From the NCBI RefSeq assembly GCF_039523795.1, contig NZ_BAAAFZ010000063.1, positions 1 to 34,064 of the forward strand: a stretch of DNA of 34,064 nucleotides. The letters run 5' to 3'. The translations under genes and the position numbers were made by a program. Positions within the stretch are counted from its first letter, which is position 1. Every line of letters begins with the position of its first letter. The stretch is from Craurococcus roseus. GTDB lineage: Bacteria > Pseudomonadota > Alphaproteobacteria > Acetobacterales > Acetobacteraceae. This document shows, one piece after another, positions 23,814-30,263 of the stretch. Below the pieces are notes generated by a model. The model saw nothing but the letters and a program-made list of their open reading frames with translations, searched no databases and was not told the origin of the DNA.

Positions 23814-24836
23814 CTACCGCGCCCGCGCGATGCAGAACTCGACGATGCCCGCGAGCGCGGACCGCTCCGGGCCGGGCGGGAACACCGCCAGCGCCGAGAG
23901 CGCCGCGTCGCCGTAGGAGCGCGCGCGCTCCACGGTGTCGCGCAGCGCGCCGTGGACGCGCATCAGGTCCTGCGCGCGACGCAGGTCGCCCGGCCCCTGG
24001 TCACGCTCCTCCAGGGTCCGGCGCCAGAAGCCTTGCTCTATCTCCGTGCCGCGCGAAAGCGCCAGCAGCACCGGCAAAGTGATCTTGCCCTCGCGGAAGT
24101 CGTCGCCGACCGTCTTGCCCAGCCGTTCCTGTTCCGCCGAGTAGTCGAGCGCATCGTCCACGAGCTGGAAAGCGATGCCGAGGTTGCGGCCGTAGGCGTC
24201 GAGAGCCCGCTCCTCCGCGTCCGGCCGGTCGGCCACCACCGCGCCCACGCGGGCGGCGGCGGCGAACAGCGCCGCCGTCTTGCCCTCCACCACCTGGAGG
24301 TACTGCTCCTCCGTCGTCGCGGTGTCGTTTTGCGTGGCGAGTTGCAGCACCTCGCCCTCGGCGATGGTCGCGGCCGCCTGGGAGAGGATGGCCAGCACGG
24401 GGAGGGAGCCGTCCTCCACCATGAGCTGGAAGGCGCGGGCGAACAGGAAGTCGCCCACCAGCACGCTCGGCTTGTTGCCGAACAGCGCGTTGGCGCTGGC
24501 CTGGCCGCGGCGCAGCGCGCTCTCGTCCACCACGTCGTCGTGCAGCAGGGTGGCGGTGTGGATGAATTCCACGCAGGCCGCGAGCGCCACGTGCCGCTTC
24601 CCGCGGTGGCCGCAGAGCTTGGCGGCGGCGAGGGTGAGCAGCGGGCGAAGCCGCTTGCCGCCGGCGGCGACGATGTGCGCCGCCAGTTGCGGGATGAGCG
24701 CGACCGGGCTCTGCATCCGCTCGACGATCAGGCGGTTACAGGCTTGGAGGTCGTCGGCGACGAGCGCGACCAGCGTGTCCAGCGCGTCTTCCGCGCCGGG
24801 CGCCGCCGCCGGCTCGATCTGCGAGGCTCGCGCCAT
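23814..24836 (-). CDS. ispB: Octaprenyl-type polyprenyl diphosphate synthase
   Basis: This trans-isoprenyl synthase makes the side chain of ubiquinone by adding isopentenyl diphosphate units. The 340-residue product has KRLRPLLTLAAAKL, the first Asp-rich motif LLHDDVVDESALRRG (Asp100, Asp101, Asp104), GDFLFARAFQLM, and the second Asp-rich motif FQLVDDALDY (Asp227, Asp228, Asp231). Chain length is usually eight to ten units but cannot be read here. In-frame ATGs at 24875 and 24890 are alternatives; the second lies inside the probable -10 element, and 24836 gives the usual family length, but no start has a strong ribosome binding site. It diverges from the DUF2007 gene, a conserved alphaproteobacterial arrangement. 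Confidence 0.92.
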   Translation of the reverse strand: MARASQIEPAAAPGAEDALDTLVALVADDLQACNRLIVERMQSPVALIPQLAAHIVAAGGKRLRPLLTLAAAKLCGHRGKRHVALAACVEFIHTATLLHDDVVDESALRRGQASANALFGNKPSVLVGDFLFARAFQLMVEDGSLPVLAILSQAAATIAEGEVLQLATQNDTATTEEQYLQVVEGKTAALFAAAARVGAVVADRPDAEERALDAYGRNLGIAFQLVDDALDYSAEQERLGKTVGDDFREGKITLPVLLALSRGTEIEQGFWRRTLEERDQGPGDLRRAQDLMRVHGALRDTVERARSYGDAALSALAVFPPGPERSALAGIVEFCIARAR

Positions 24837-24885
24837 CGCGGCCGGCTGCGCATCCACGTCGCTTGACCCTGGCATAGAGGGCGGC

Positions 24886-24914
24886 ACCATAACCAGCCGG
24901 TCATCTGGCCGCAA
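24886..24914 (-). promoter_or_regulatory. Probable promoter of ispB
   Basis: On the minus strand TTGCGG (24914-24909) and TATGGT (24891-24886) are 17 bases apart. Transcription would start near 24879, leaving a 40-odd-base leader to the ATG at 24836. This argues against the ATG at 24890, which overlaps the -10. Confidence 0.45.
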
Positions 24915-24944
24915 GTTGAGGCGAATCAAGGAGAACCGGCGGGG

Positions 24945-25160
24945 ATGGAGGTCGTGGCGGCGAGTCCCGATCCGGTGCGCATCTCCTTCCTGGCGGCGCT
25001 GCTGCGCGACGCGGGCATCGATTGCGCCGTGCTGGACGCGCACATCAGCGCGGTGGAGGGCGGCATCGGCGCCTTCCCGCGCCGCCTCGCCGTGTCCCGC
25101 GCCGACGCGGCCGCGGCGCGGCGCGTGCTGCGCGACGCCGGCGAAGCGCCGGACGGATGA
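24945..25160 (+). CDS. DUF2007-family small protein
   Basis: The 71-residue product has the DUF2007 layout: a short strand (MEVVAASPDPVRISFLAALL), a helix, GIDCAVLDAHISAVEGGIGAFPRRLAVSRADAAAARRVL and a final helix. The family is often called putative signal-transducing protein, without a proven function. AAGGAG lies about 12 bases before the ATG. Its stop overlaps the next ATG (ATGA at 25157-25160). The link with a tRNA-type methyltransferase and divergent ispB is conserved in Alphaproteobacteria and supports the identity. Confidence 0.86.
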   Translation: MEVVAASPDPVRISFLAALLRDAGIDCAVLDAHISAVEGGIGAFPRRLAVSRADAAAARRVLRDAGEAPDG

Positions 25161-25945
25161 GCCCCGACGACGGCGCCGCCGGGGCGGCGGGGGGCGACGG
25201 AAGCGGCACCACCACGGAGGACCGGCTGCTCGGCGGGCGCGTCTTGCTGCGCCAGCCCCGCCGGGGGCTGCGCGCGGGCCTCGACGCGGTGCTGCTCGCG
25301 GCCGGCGTGCCGGCGCGTCCGGGCGAGCGAGTGCTGGAAGCGGGCTGCGGCAGCGGCGCCGCCATGCTCTGCCTGTCGGCGCGGGTGCCGGGCCTGGCGT
25401 TGGTCGGCGTGGAGCGCGACCCCGCCCTCGCGGACCTCGCCGCCGCGAACGCCGCGACGAACGGGCTCCCGCCGGACCGCGTGGCGCTGCACAAGGCCGA
25501 CGTCCGCGACCTGGCGCTGGCGCGCGCCCTCCCGCCCTGCGACCACGCCTTCGCGAACCCGCCCTACTGGCCCGGCGGCAGCGCGCCGCCGGACCCGGCA
25601 CGGCGCGGCGCCACGCACGAAGCGGGGGCGGACTTGGCGGACTGGGCGCGGTTCCTGGCGGCTGCGCTGCGCCCGCGCGGCAGCCTGAGCCTGATCCTGC
25701 CGGCGGCGCGGCTCGAAGCGGGGATGGCGGCGCTGGCCGCGGCCGGGTGCGGCGGCGTCCGTCTGGTGTGCCTATGGCCCAAGGCCGGCGAGCCGGCCCG
25801 GCGGGTGTTCCTGCAATCGCGGCGTGGCGGGCGCGGCCCGGCGCGGATCGGGCCCGGCCTGGTGCTGCACGAAGCGGACGGGCCGTTCACCGCCGCGGCC
25901 GAGGCGGTGCTGCGCGACGCGGCGCCCTTGCCCGACCGCGCGTGA
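25157..25945 (+). CDS. tRNA1(Val) (adenine-N6)-methyltransferase-like protein (TrmN6 family)
   Basis: The 262-residue protein is a class I methyltransferase of the YfiC/TrmN6 type, which methylates an adenine N6 in a tRNA. It has VLEAGCGSGAAMLCL (59-73), VGVERDP for the SAM ribose, and the NPPY motif (134-137) that marks N6-adenine or glutamine methyltransferases. The N-terminal LLGGRVLLRQPRRGLRAGLDAVLLA segment is typical of the YfiC group. Its start overlaps the DUF2007 stop, so the two are coupled. The tRNA substrate is inferred from family only. Confidence 0.87.
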   Translation: MSPDDGAAGAAGGDGSGTTTEDRLLGGRVLLRQPRRGLRAGLDAVLLAAGVPARPGERVLEAGCGSGAAMLCLSARVPGLALVGVERDPALADLAAANAATNGLPPDRVALHKADVRDLALARALPPCDHAFANPPYWPGGSAPPDPARRGATHEAGADLADWARFLAAALRPRGSLSLILPAARLEAGMAALAAAGCGGVRLVCLWPKAGEPARRVFLQSRRGGRGPARIGPGLVLHEADGPFTAAAEAVLRDAAPLPDRA

Positions 25946-25970
25946 CGACGGCGGTCGGCCGGCCGGCCGC

Positions 25971-26261
25971 TCAGCGGTCCACGGGTTCGGGGTGGCGCAG
26001 GTGCCAGAGCCGCTCGTGCGCTGCCACCAAGCTCTCCAGGTGGCGGCGACGGTTGGTGTCGGGACTGGCCGGGCGGCGTGTCAGCATCATCTCGACGATG
26101 CCGAGCAGCTTCTCGGCCACTTCGAAATCCCCTTGGTCGCAGGCGTGGTGGAAGGCGATCAGGATCTTGTCCGACAGCCTGCGGCTGTGACGCGGCGCCG
26201 CAGCGCCCCCGGCGCGGCCCCCGCCCCCCTTGGGCCCGTCCTCTTCCGTGTCGTCCACCAT
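25971..26261 (-). CDS. Small conserved helical protein of unknown function (96 aa)
   Basis: The 96-residue product has a low-complexity N terminus (acidic then Gly-rich), then a compact helical part SDKILIAFHHACDQGDFEVA and EKLLGIVEMMLTRRP, ending RRHLESLVAAHERLWHLRHP. The helical part looks like one or two TPR-like helix pairs. I recall similar short proteins in Rhodospirillales without function. The gene starts 84 bases after the SCO stop, with its own candidate promoter at 26287-26315. It converges with the methyltransferase at 25945. Codon use matches the neighbours, which supports a real gene. Confidence 0.75.
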   Translation of the reverse strand: MVDDTEEDGPKGGGGRAGGAAAPRHSRRLSDKILIAFHHACDQGDFEVAEKLLGIVEMMLTRRPASPDTNRRRHLESLVAAHERLWHLRHPEPVDR

Positions 26262-26286
26262 GGATCCGTTTCCGGCGTGAAACGCT

Positions 26287-26315
26287 TTTATGCCACGTCG
26301 TGGCCTACAAAGAAA
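26287..26315 (-). promoter_or_regulatory. Candidate promoter of the 96-residue protein gene
   Basis: On the minus strand TTTCTT (26315-26310) and CATAAA (26292-26287) are 17 bases apart in a locally AT-rich stretch. GCCAC/GTGGC, an inverted repeat, sits in the spacer. The start would be near 26280, some 20 bases before the ATG at 26261. Confidence 0.35.
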
Positions 26316-26321
26316 CCCTTC

Positions 26322-26336
26322 CGTTCCGTCGGAACG
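26322..26336 (-). terminator. Short hairpin after the SCO gene
   Basis: CGTTCC and GGAACG pair around a three-base loop ten bases after the SCO stop, followed on the minus strand by GAAGGGTTTCTTTG. The stem is short and the U-run broken, so it would be a weak terminator. Confidence 0.35.
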
Positions 26337-26345
26337 CCAATCCGC

Positions 26346-27038
26346 TCAGTTGGTGGCGGCGGGGCGGTTCGCAAGCTGCGCCGAAACGGCGGCGGCCAGG
26401 GCCTCCGGGGCGGTGTCCGGCCGGAACAAGCGGCGGACGCGGCCGTCCGGCCCGACCAGGTAGGTGAAGCCGGAGTGGTCCACCAGGTACTCGGCCGTGT
26501 CGGGCTTGCGCGACTTGGCGTAGTAGACCCGGTAGAGCCGCGCCACGGCCGCCACCTGCTCAGGCGTGCCGGTCAAGCCCACCATGCGGGGGTGGAAGCG
26601 GCCCACGTAGTCGGCGAGCATCTCCGGCGTGTCGCGCTCCGGGTCCACCGTGATCAGCACCGGCACCACCGACTCGCCGGCCGGACCCATCGCGTCCAGG
26701 GCCGCGGCGATGGTGCCGAGTTCGGTCGGGCAGACATCCGGGCAGTAGGTGAAGCCGAAGTAGACCAGCATCCAACGGCCGGCGAAGTCGCGGTCGGTCA
26801 CGGCGCGGCCGGTGTGGTCGGTCAGGCTGAACGGGCCGCCGAGCGAGACGCCCTGCGCGAGCTGCACACCGCCGCCCGCGGAGGGCACCGGCATCTCCGC
26901 CCCGAACAACCGGCCGATCCGCCCGGCGAAGGCCTCCGCCAGCCCCTCGCCCGGCGCGCGGGTCATCCAGGCATGGGCCCAGACCCCGCCGAGGAGCAGG
27001 ACGAGCAGCAACGAGACGGCGCGTATGGTGCGGAGCAT
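26346..27038 (-). CDS. SCO1/SenC-family copper chaperone
   Basis: The 230-residue membrane-anchored thioredoxin-fold protein delivers copper to the CuA site of cytochrome oxidase. It has an N-terminal membrane helix (about 7-24), then the periplasmic domain with FGFTYCPDVCPTELG (Cys99 and Cys103, the CxxxC copper site), ITVDPERDTPEMLADYVGRF, and the third ligand His188 in YLVDHSGFTYL. All three copper ligands are present. The start at 27038 is the first ATG before the membrane helix; longer frames upstream are G+C-rich shadow. No oxidase genes are in the window. Confidence 0.93.
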   Translation of the reverse strand: MLRTIRAVSLLLVLLLGGVWAHAWMTRAPGEGLAEAFAGRIGRLFGAEMPVPSAGGGVQLAQGVSLGGPFSLTDHTGRAVTDRDFAGRWMLVYFGFTYCPDVCPTELGTIAAALDAMGPAGESVVPVLITVDPERDTPEMLADYVGRFHPRMVGLTGTPEQVAAVARLYRVYYAKSRKPDTAEYLVDHSGFTYLVGPDGRVRRLFRPDTAPEALAAAVSAQLANRPAATN

Positions 27039-27154
27039 GACGCGCCGTAATTGGCAGCGCCCGGCCCCGTCCGCCAGGGCCCGGCGCCGCAGCGCCGCCG
27101 GTCGGTGCCGGCTCGCCCCGTTCAGGGAAAGCGCGCCCCCGGTTGAAGCGACGA

Positions 27155-27436
27155 GAAGGTGCTGTCGGGCGAGTGTCGCCCTGGCAGGGGCCGCCGCCAA
27201 CCCTCCAAAAGGCGGTGTGCGTTCATGCCCCGCGTCCGCGGTTGTTCGGGCGTGAATTCATCGTCCCCCACGTCCGCACGGGCCGCTCCCGCGATCGGCG
27301 GGTAGATGAACCCCAGCATTCGCGCGAACAGGGCCAGGTCGGCGGCGAGCGCGGCACGGAGCGACTTCGGCCCTCGTTCCGTGCGCTCCAGCACCGGCAG
27401 GAACGGCCATTCCAATCCAGCGATCTCCGCGACCAG
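27155..27436 (-). pseudogene. Probable relic of a large protein (C-terminal-region fragment)
   Basis: A minus-strand stretch reads LVAEIAGLEWPFLPVLERTE, then GPKSLRAALAADLALFARML and GFIYPP, later MNAHRLLEGWRRPLPGRHSP. From memory this order (LEWxxLPxL, GPxxLxxxLAxDxxFFxExL, xxxYRP, a variable acid patch, AxxLLxxWRxxPG) occurs deep inside large bacterial proteins of about 1000 or more residues, some of them ATPase-like. Here the match has no upstream domain and loses its pattern after about 27155. Reading-frame ends at 27122 and 27526 do not correspond to family ends. It lies immediately after the stop of the small gene at 27441. The identification rests on recalled patterns; a chance high-G+C frame is the alternative. 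Confidence 0.35.
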
Positions 27437-27440
27437 ACAG

Positions 27441-27710
27441 CTAGGCGGGTGCGGAGAGCCGCTCGGACGGTCGCGGACCTCGGCTCCCCGACGGCGGGCG
27501 CGACCCGGCGTCTTGCAGGCCCCCATCCGCTCGGCGGAGCAGGACGCGCACGCGGTGGCCTAGCTTGCGGACGCGCGCGGCGTCCACGGCGGCGGAGGCC
27601 AAGGCGGCTTCCCGGGTCTGGAACCGGCCGCAGCGCTGGCCTTGGAAGTTCACGGTCCAGTGGCTCCCGTCGCGCTCCACGACGTATTCGAGGTCGACGC
27701 TGTGACCCAT
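27441..27710 (-). CDS. DUF2188-like small protein
   Basis: The frame encodes 89 residues. The N-terminal two-thirds (MGHSVDLEYVVERDGSHWTV, then GQRCGRFQTREAALASAAVD) fits a small beta-beta-alpha fold like DUF2188, with a strand, a strand and a helix carrying AALASAxxxA. The last 25 residues (GSRPPSGSRGPRPSERLSAPA) are low complexity and may be a degenerate extension. The start at 27710 has only a weak purine-rich sequence. The FNR-like box at 27813-27826 lies about 100 bases upstream and could serve it. Function is unknown; in several bacteria such proteins are stress-related, which is inference here. Confidence 0.6.
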   Translation of the reverse strand: MGHSVDLEYVVERDGSHWTVNFQGQRCGRFQTREAALASAAVDAARVRKLGHRVRVLLRRADGGLQDAGSRPPSGSRGPRPSERLSAPA

Positions 27711-27812
27711 GGCGTTTCCCCACGCGTTGCGGAAATCCGCCGGGTGCCCGCGCGGACGCGGACCGGCACTCTGTCGGCCGCTCCCTCTTCGCCGCCGCGC
27801 GCCCGGGCCGCA

Positions 27813-27826
27813 TTGATTTCGGTCAA
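27813..27826. promoter_or_regulatory. FNR/FixK-like box 1
   Basis: TTGATTTCGGTCAA matches the FNR/FixK consensus TTGAT-N4-ATCAA at nine of ten defined positions; the exception is G for A at the start of the right half. Boxes of this kind bind oxygen- or redox-responsive CRP/FNR regulators. It lies about 100 bases upstream of the divergent gene starting at 27710 and 400 bases upstream of glgX. Confidence 0.55.
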
Positions 27827-27932
27827 GCCGACGCCCCTTTTCGCTCCGTTTACGCCATGCCTTCCCCTGCGAGGGAAGCGAGTCCCGACACGGACCCGGC
27901 GGTGACCCGGAGCGGCCTGCCCGGCGGCCCGC

Positions 27933-27946
27933 CTGACCGAGATCAA
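27933..27946. promoter_or_regulatory. FNR/FixK-like box 2
   Basis: CTGACCGAGATCAA has a perfect right half (ATCAA) and a left half with two changes from TTGAT. Taking TACCCT (27969-27974) as -10, transcription would begin near 27981, and the box centre would be at -41.5, the usual class II activator position. GGCCCGCC (27926-27933) and GGCGGGCC (27953-27960) form an inverted repeat around it. Confidence 0.45.
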
Positions 27947-28225
27947 TGCGTGGGCGGGCCGGACCAGCTACCCTGCCGCGGCACCACGGGGCCGAGGCCG
28001 GCATGTTCGAGGACGGGTGATGGCCACCAGGACGCCGATGGGCGGCGGCGCTGCCCTCCGCCGGCCCGTCCGGCAACCGCCGCGGAGCGTGGACGCGCCC
28101 TTGCGAGGCGTCCGGCACGTTTCCCCCGGCGGCCGGAACCAGCCGCGCGGCCGCGTCGGAAAGGCCGGGGGGCGGGCGCGCCCATGGGCGGAAACGGGCC
28201 GGGCCGGCTTCCGCGACGGCGGCCG

Positions 28226-30247
28226 ATGGGCGTGAACGGGGCGGCGGTCGCCGTCGAACCGGGCGACCCGCTGCCGCTCGGGCCGCGCGAAACGGGCGAC
28301 GGCTTCAACGTCGCCGTCTTCAGCCGCCACGCCACCCGCATGTCGGTCGTGCTCTTCGACGCGGGCGGCGCCGCCGTCCGCACGGTCGCGCTCGACCCGG
28401 CGCGGCACCGCACGGGGGACGTCTGGCACGCCCGCCTCGTCGGCGACCTGCGCGGCTGGGGCTACGCCCTGCGCGCGGAAGGGCCGTGGTCGCCGGACGC
28501 CGGGCACCGCTTCGACCCGCGCGCCCTGCTGCTCGACCCTTACGCGCCGTCGCTCGCCGGCCGCCCGCGCCCCGGCGCGGCGCGCTGCCTGCTCGCCGAC
28601 GACCGCTTCGATTGGGGCGACGACCGGCCGCCGCGCCATCCCTGGCGCGACACGGTGATCTACGAGGCCCACGTCCGCGGCCTCACGGCGCACCCCTCTT
28701 CCGGCGCGCGGCACCCGGGCCGGTTCCTCGGCGTGGCGGAGGCCATCCCGTACCTGCGGGCGCTCGGGGTCACGGCGCTCGAATTGCTGCCGGTGCAGGA
28801 AGCGCCGGAGGAGGCCGGCACCGGCTGGGAGGACCCCGAGACCGGCGGGCCGCTGCGGAATTACTGGGGCTACGACCCGGTGGCGCTGTTCGCGCCGCGC
28901 GCCGCCTACGCCGGCGAGGCGCCGGGCGCGGCCGTCGCCGAATTCAAGACCATGGTGCGCGAGTTGCACCGGGCCGGCATCGAGGTGATCCTGGACGTCG
29001 TCTTCAACCACACCGCCGAGGGCGGGGAGGACGGGCCAACCTTCTCGTTCCGCGGCCTCGACAACGCCATCTACTACATGCTCCTGCCTGGCGGCGGCTA
29101 CGCCGACTACACCGGCTGCCGCAACACGCTGAACTGCAACCACCCCGTCGTGCGGTCGCTCATCGTGGACTGCCTCCGGCACTGGGCGACGCAGATGCGC
29201 GTGGACGGCTTCCGCTTCGACCTCGCCGCCGTGCTCGGGCGCGGCCGGGACGGGGCGATGCTGCCCAACCCGCCGCTGCTGGAGCAGATCGCCGAGGACC
29301 CCGTGCTGCGGGACGTGAAGCTCATCGCCGAGGCCTGGGACGCCGCCGGCGCCTTCCAACTCGGGACCTTCCCGGGGGAGCGCTGGGCCGAATGGAACGC
29401 GCGCTTCCGCGACGACGTGCGCCGCTTCTGGCGGGGCGACGCCGGGATGGCCGGCGCCTTCGCCACCCGGCTCTGCGGCAGCGCCGACCTCTACGCCGAC
29501 GGCGGCGCCATGGACGGCCCGCTGCGCAGCGTCAACTTCGTCGCCTGCCACGACGGCCCGACGCTCAACGACCTCGTCAGCTACGCCAAGCCGCACAACG
29601 AAGCCAACGGTCCGGACGGGCCGGTCCCGGTGGACGCCTTCGGCGAGAACAACGGCGCCGAAGGACCGAGCGAGGACGCCGGGATCGAGGCGGTGCGCGC
29701 CCGGCAGGCCAGGAACATGCTGGCCACGCTGTTCCTCTCGCGCGGCGTCCCCATGCTGCTCGGCGGCGACGAGTTCCGGCGCACCCAGCGCGGCAACACC
29801 AATGCTTGGTGCCAGGACAACGCGGTCTCTTGGCACGACTGGACCTTGGTGTCGCGCCACGCCGGCCTGGTGCGCTTCGTCCGGCGCCTGGCCGCGTTCC
29901 GGAGCGCACACCCGGTGCTGGCCGCCGAGCGGTTCTACACGGACGCCGAGGTGTCGTGGTTCGGCCCCGACGGCGGGCCGCCCGAATGGCACGGGCCGGA
30001 GAACCGCGTCGGGTGCCTGGTCCGGGAGGCGGGCGCCGTGCCCGGCGCGCTGTGCCTGCTCTTCAACGCGTCCGGGAGCCTGCCCGCCCGCTTCCCGCTG
30101 CCCGCCGCGACGGCCGGGGGCTGGCGCGTCGCCATCGACACCGCGGCCCCGGAGCCGGGCGACGCCGCCGACGCCGGCGGCGAAGCCCCCGCGCCGGAGG
30201 TGCCCGTCCTGCCGCCGCGGTCCACCATGGTGCTCGTTTCGCGCTGA
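28226..30247 (+). CDS. glgX: Glycogen debranching enzyme GlgX (GH13 isoamylase type)
   Basis: This enzyme hydrolyses alpha-1,6 branches of glycogen after phosphorylase has shortened the outer chains. The 673-residue product has a CBM48-like N-terminal domain (about 15-125), then the GH13 barrel. DVVFNHTAEG (258-267), the nucleophile Asp332 in VDGFRFDLA, the acid/base Glu369 in LIAEAWD and His442-Asp443 in VACHDGPTLNDLVSY are all visible. The WGYDPVALFAPRAAYA and NTNAWCQDNAVSWHDW motifs are typical of the GlgX/TreX branch. The ATG at 28226 gives the family start; an in-frame ATG 45 bases upstream is the alternative. The phosphorylase follows 16 bases later in one operon. Confidence 0.94.
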   Translation: MGVNGAAVAVEPGDPLPLGPRETGDGFNVAVFSRHATRMSVVLFDAGGAAVRTVALDPARHRTGDVWHARLVGDLRGWGYALRAEGPWSPDAGHRFDPRALLLDPYAPSLAGRPRPGAARCLLADDRFDWGDDRPPRHPWRDTVIYEAHVRGLTAHPSSGARHPGRFLGVAEAIPYLRALGVTALELLPVQEAPEEAGTGWEDPETGGPLRNYWGYDPVALFAPRAAYAGEAPGAAVAEFKTMVRELHRAGIEVILDVVFNHTAEGGEDGPTFSFRGLDNAIYYMLLPGGGYADYTGCRNTLNCNHPVVRSLIVDCLRHWATQMRVDGFRFDLAAVLGRGRDGAMLPNPPLLEQIAEDPVLRDVKLIAEAWDAAGAFQLGTFPGERWAEWNARFRDDVRRFWRGDAGMAGAFATRLCGSADLYADGGAMDGPLRSVNFVACHDGPTLNDLVSYAKPHNEANGPDGPVPVDAFGENNGAEGPSEDAGIEAVRARQARNMLATLFLSRGVPMLLGGDEFRRTQRGNTNAWCQDNAVSWHDWTLVSRHAGLVRFVRRLAAFRSAHPVLAAERFYTDAEVSWFGPDGGPPEWHGPENRVGCLVREAGAVPGALCLLFNASGSLPARFPLPAATAGGWRVAIDTAAPEPGDAADAGGEAPAPEVPVLPPRSTMVLVSR

Positions 30248-30263
30248 AGGAGGCCACCGCCCC

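Larger units (their letters stand above)
27711..28225. promoter_or_regulatory. Long intergenic region between the DUF2188-like gene and glgX
   Basis: This 515-base gap contains the two FNR-like boxes (27813-27826 and 27933-27946), a CTTCCC/GGGAAG inverted repeat near 27861-27878, and a TACCCT candidate -10 at 27969-27974. Short open frames exist on both strands, but none has a ribosome binding site or recognisable protein pattern. I see no RNA gene or IS end in it. Confidence 0.5.

Noticed and set aside
25945..25975. GGCCGGCCGGCC palindrome between converging genes as a terminator
   Set aside because: It is a simple alternating GC palindrome with no loop and no U-run; chance is likely in this composition.
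28017..28235. Plus-strand 72-codon frame ahead of glgX
   Set aside because: The translation is Arg/Pro/Gly-rich without a family pattern or ribosome binding site, and it overlaps the glgX start in another frame.
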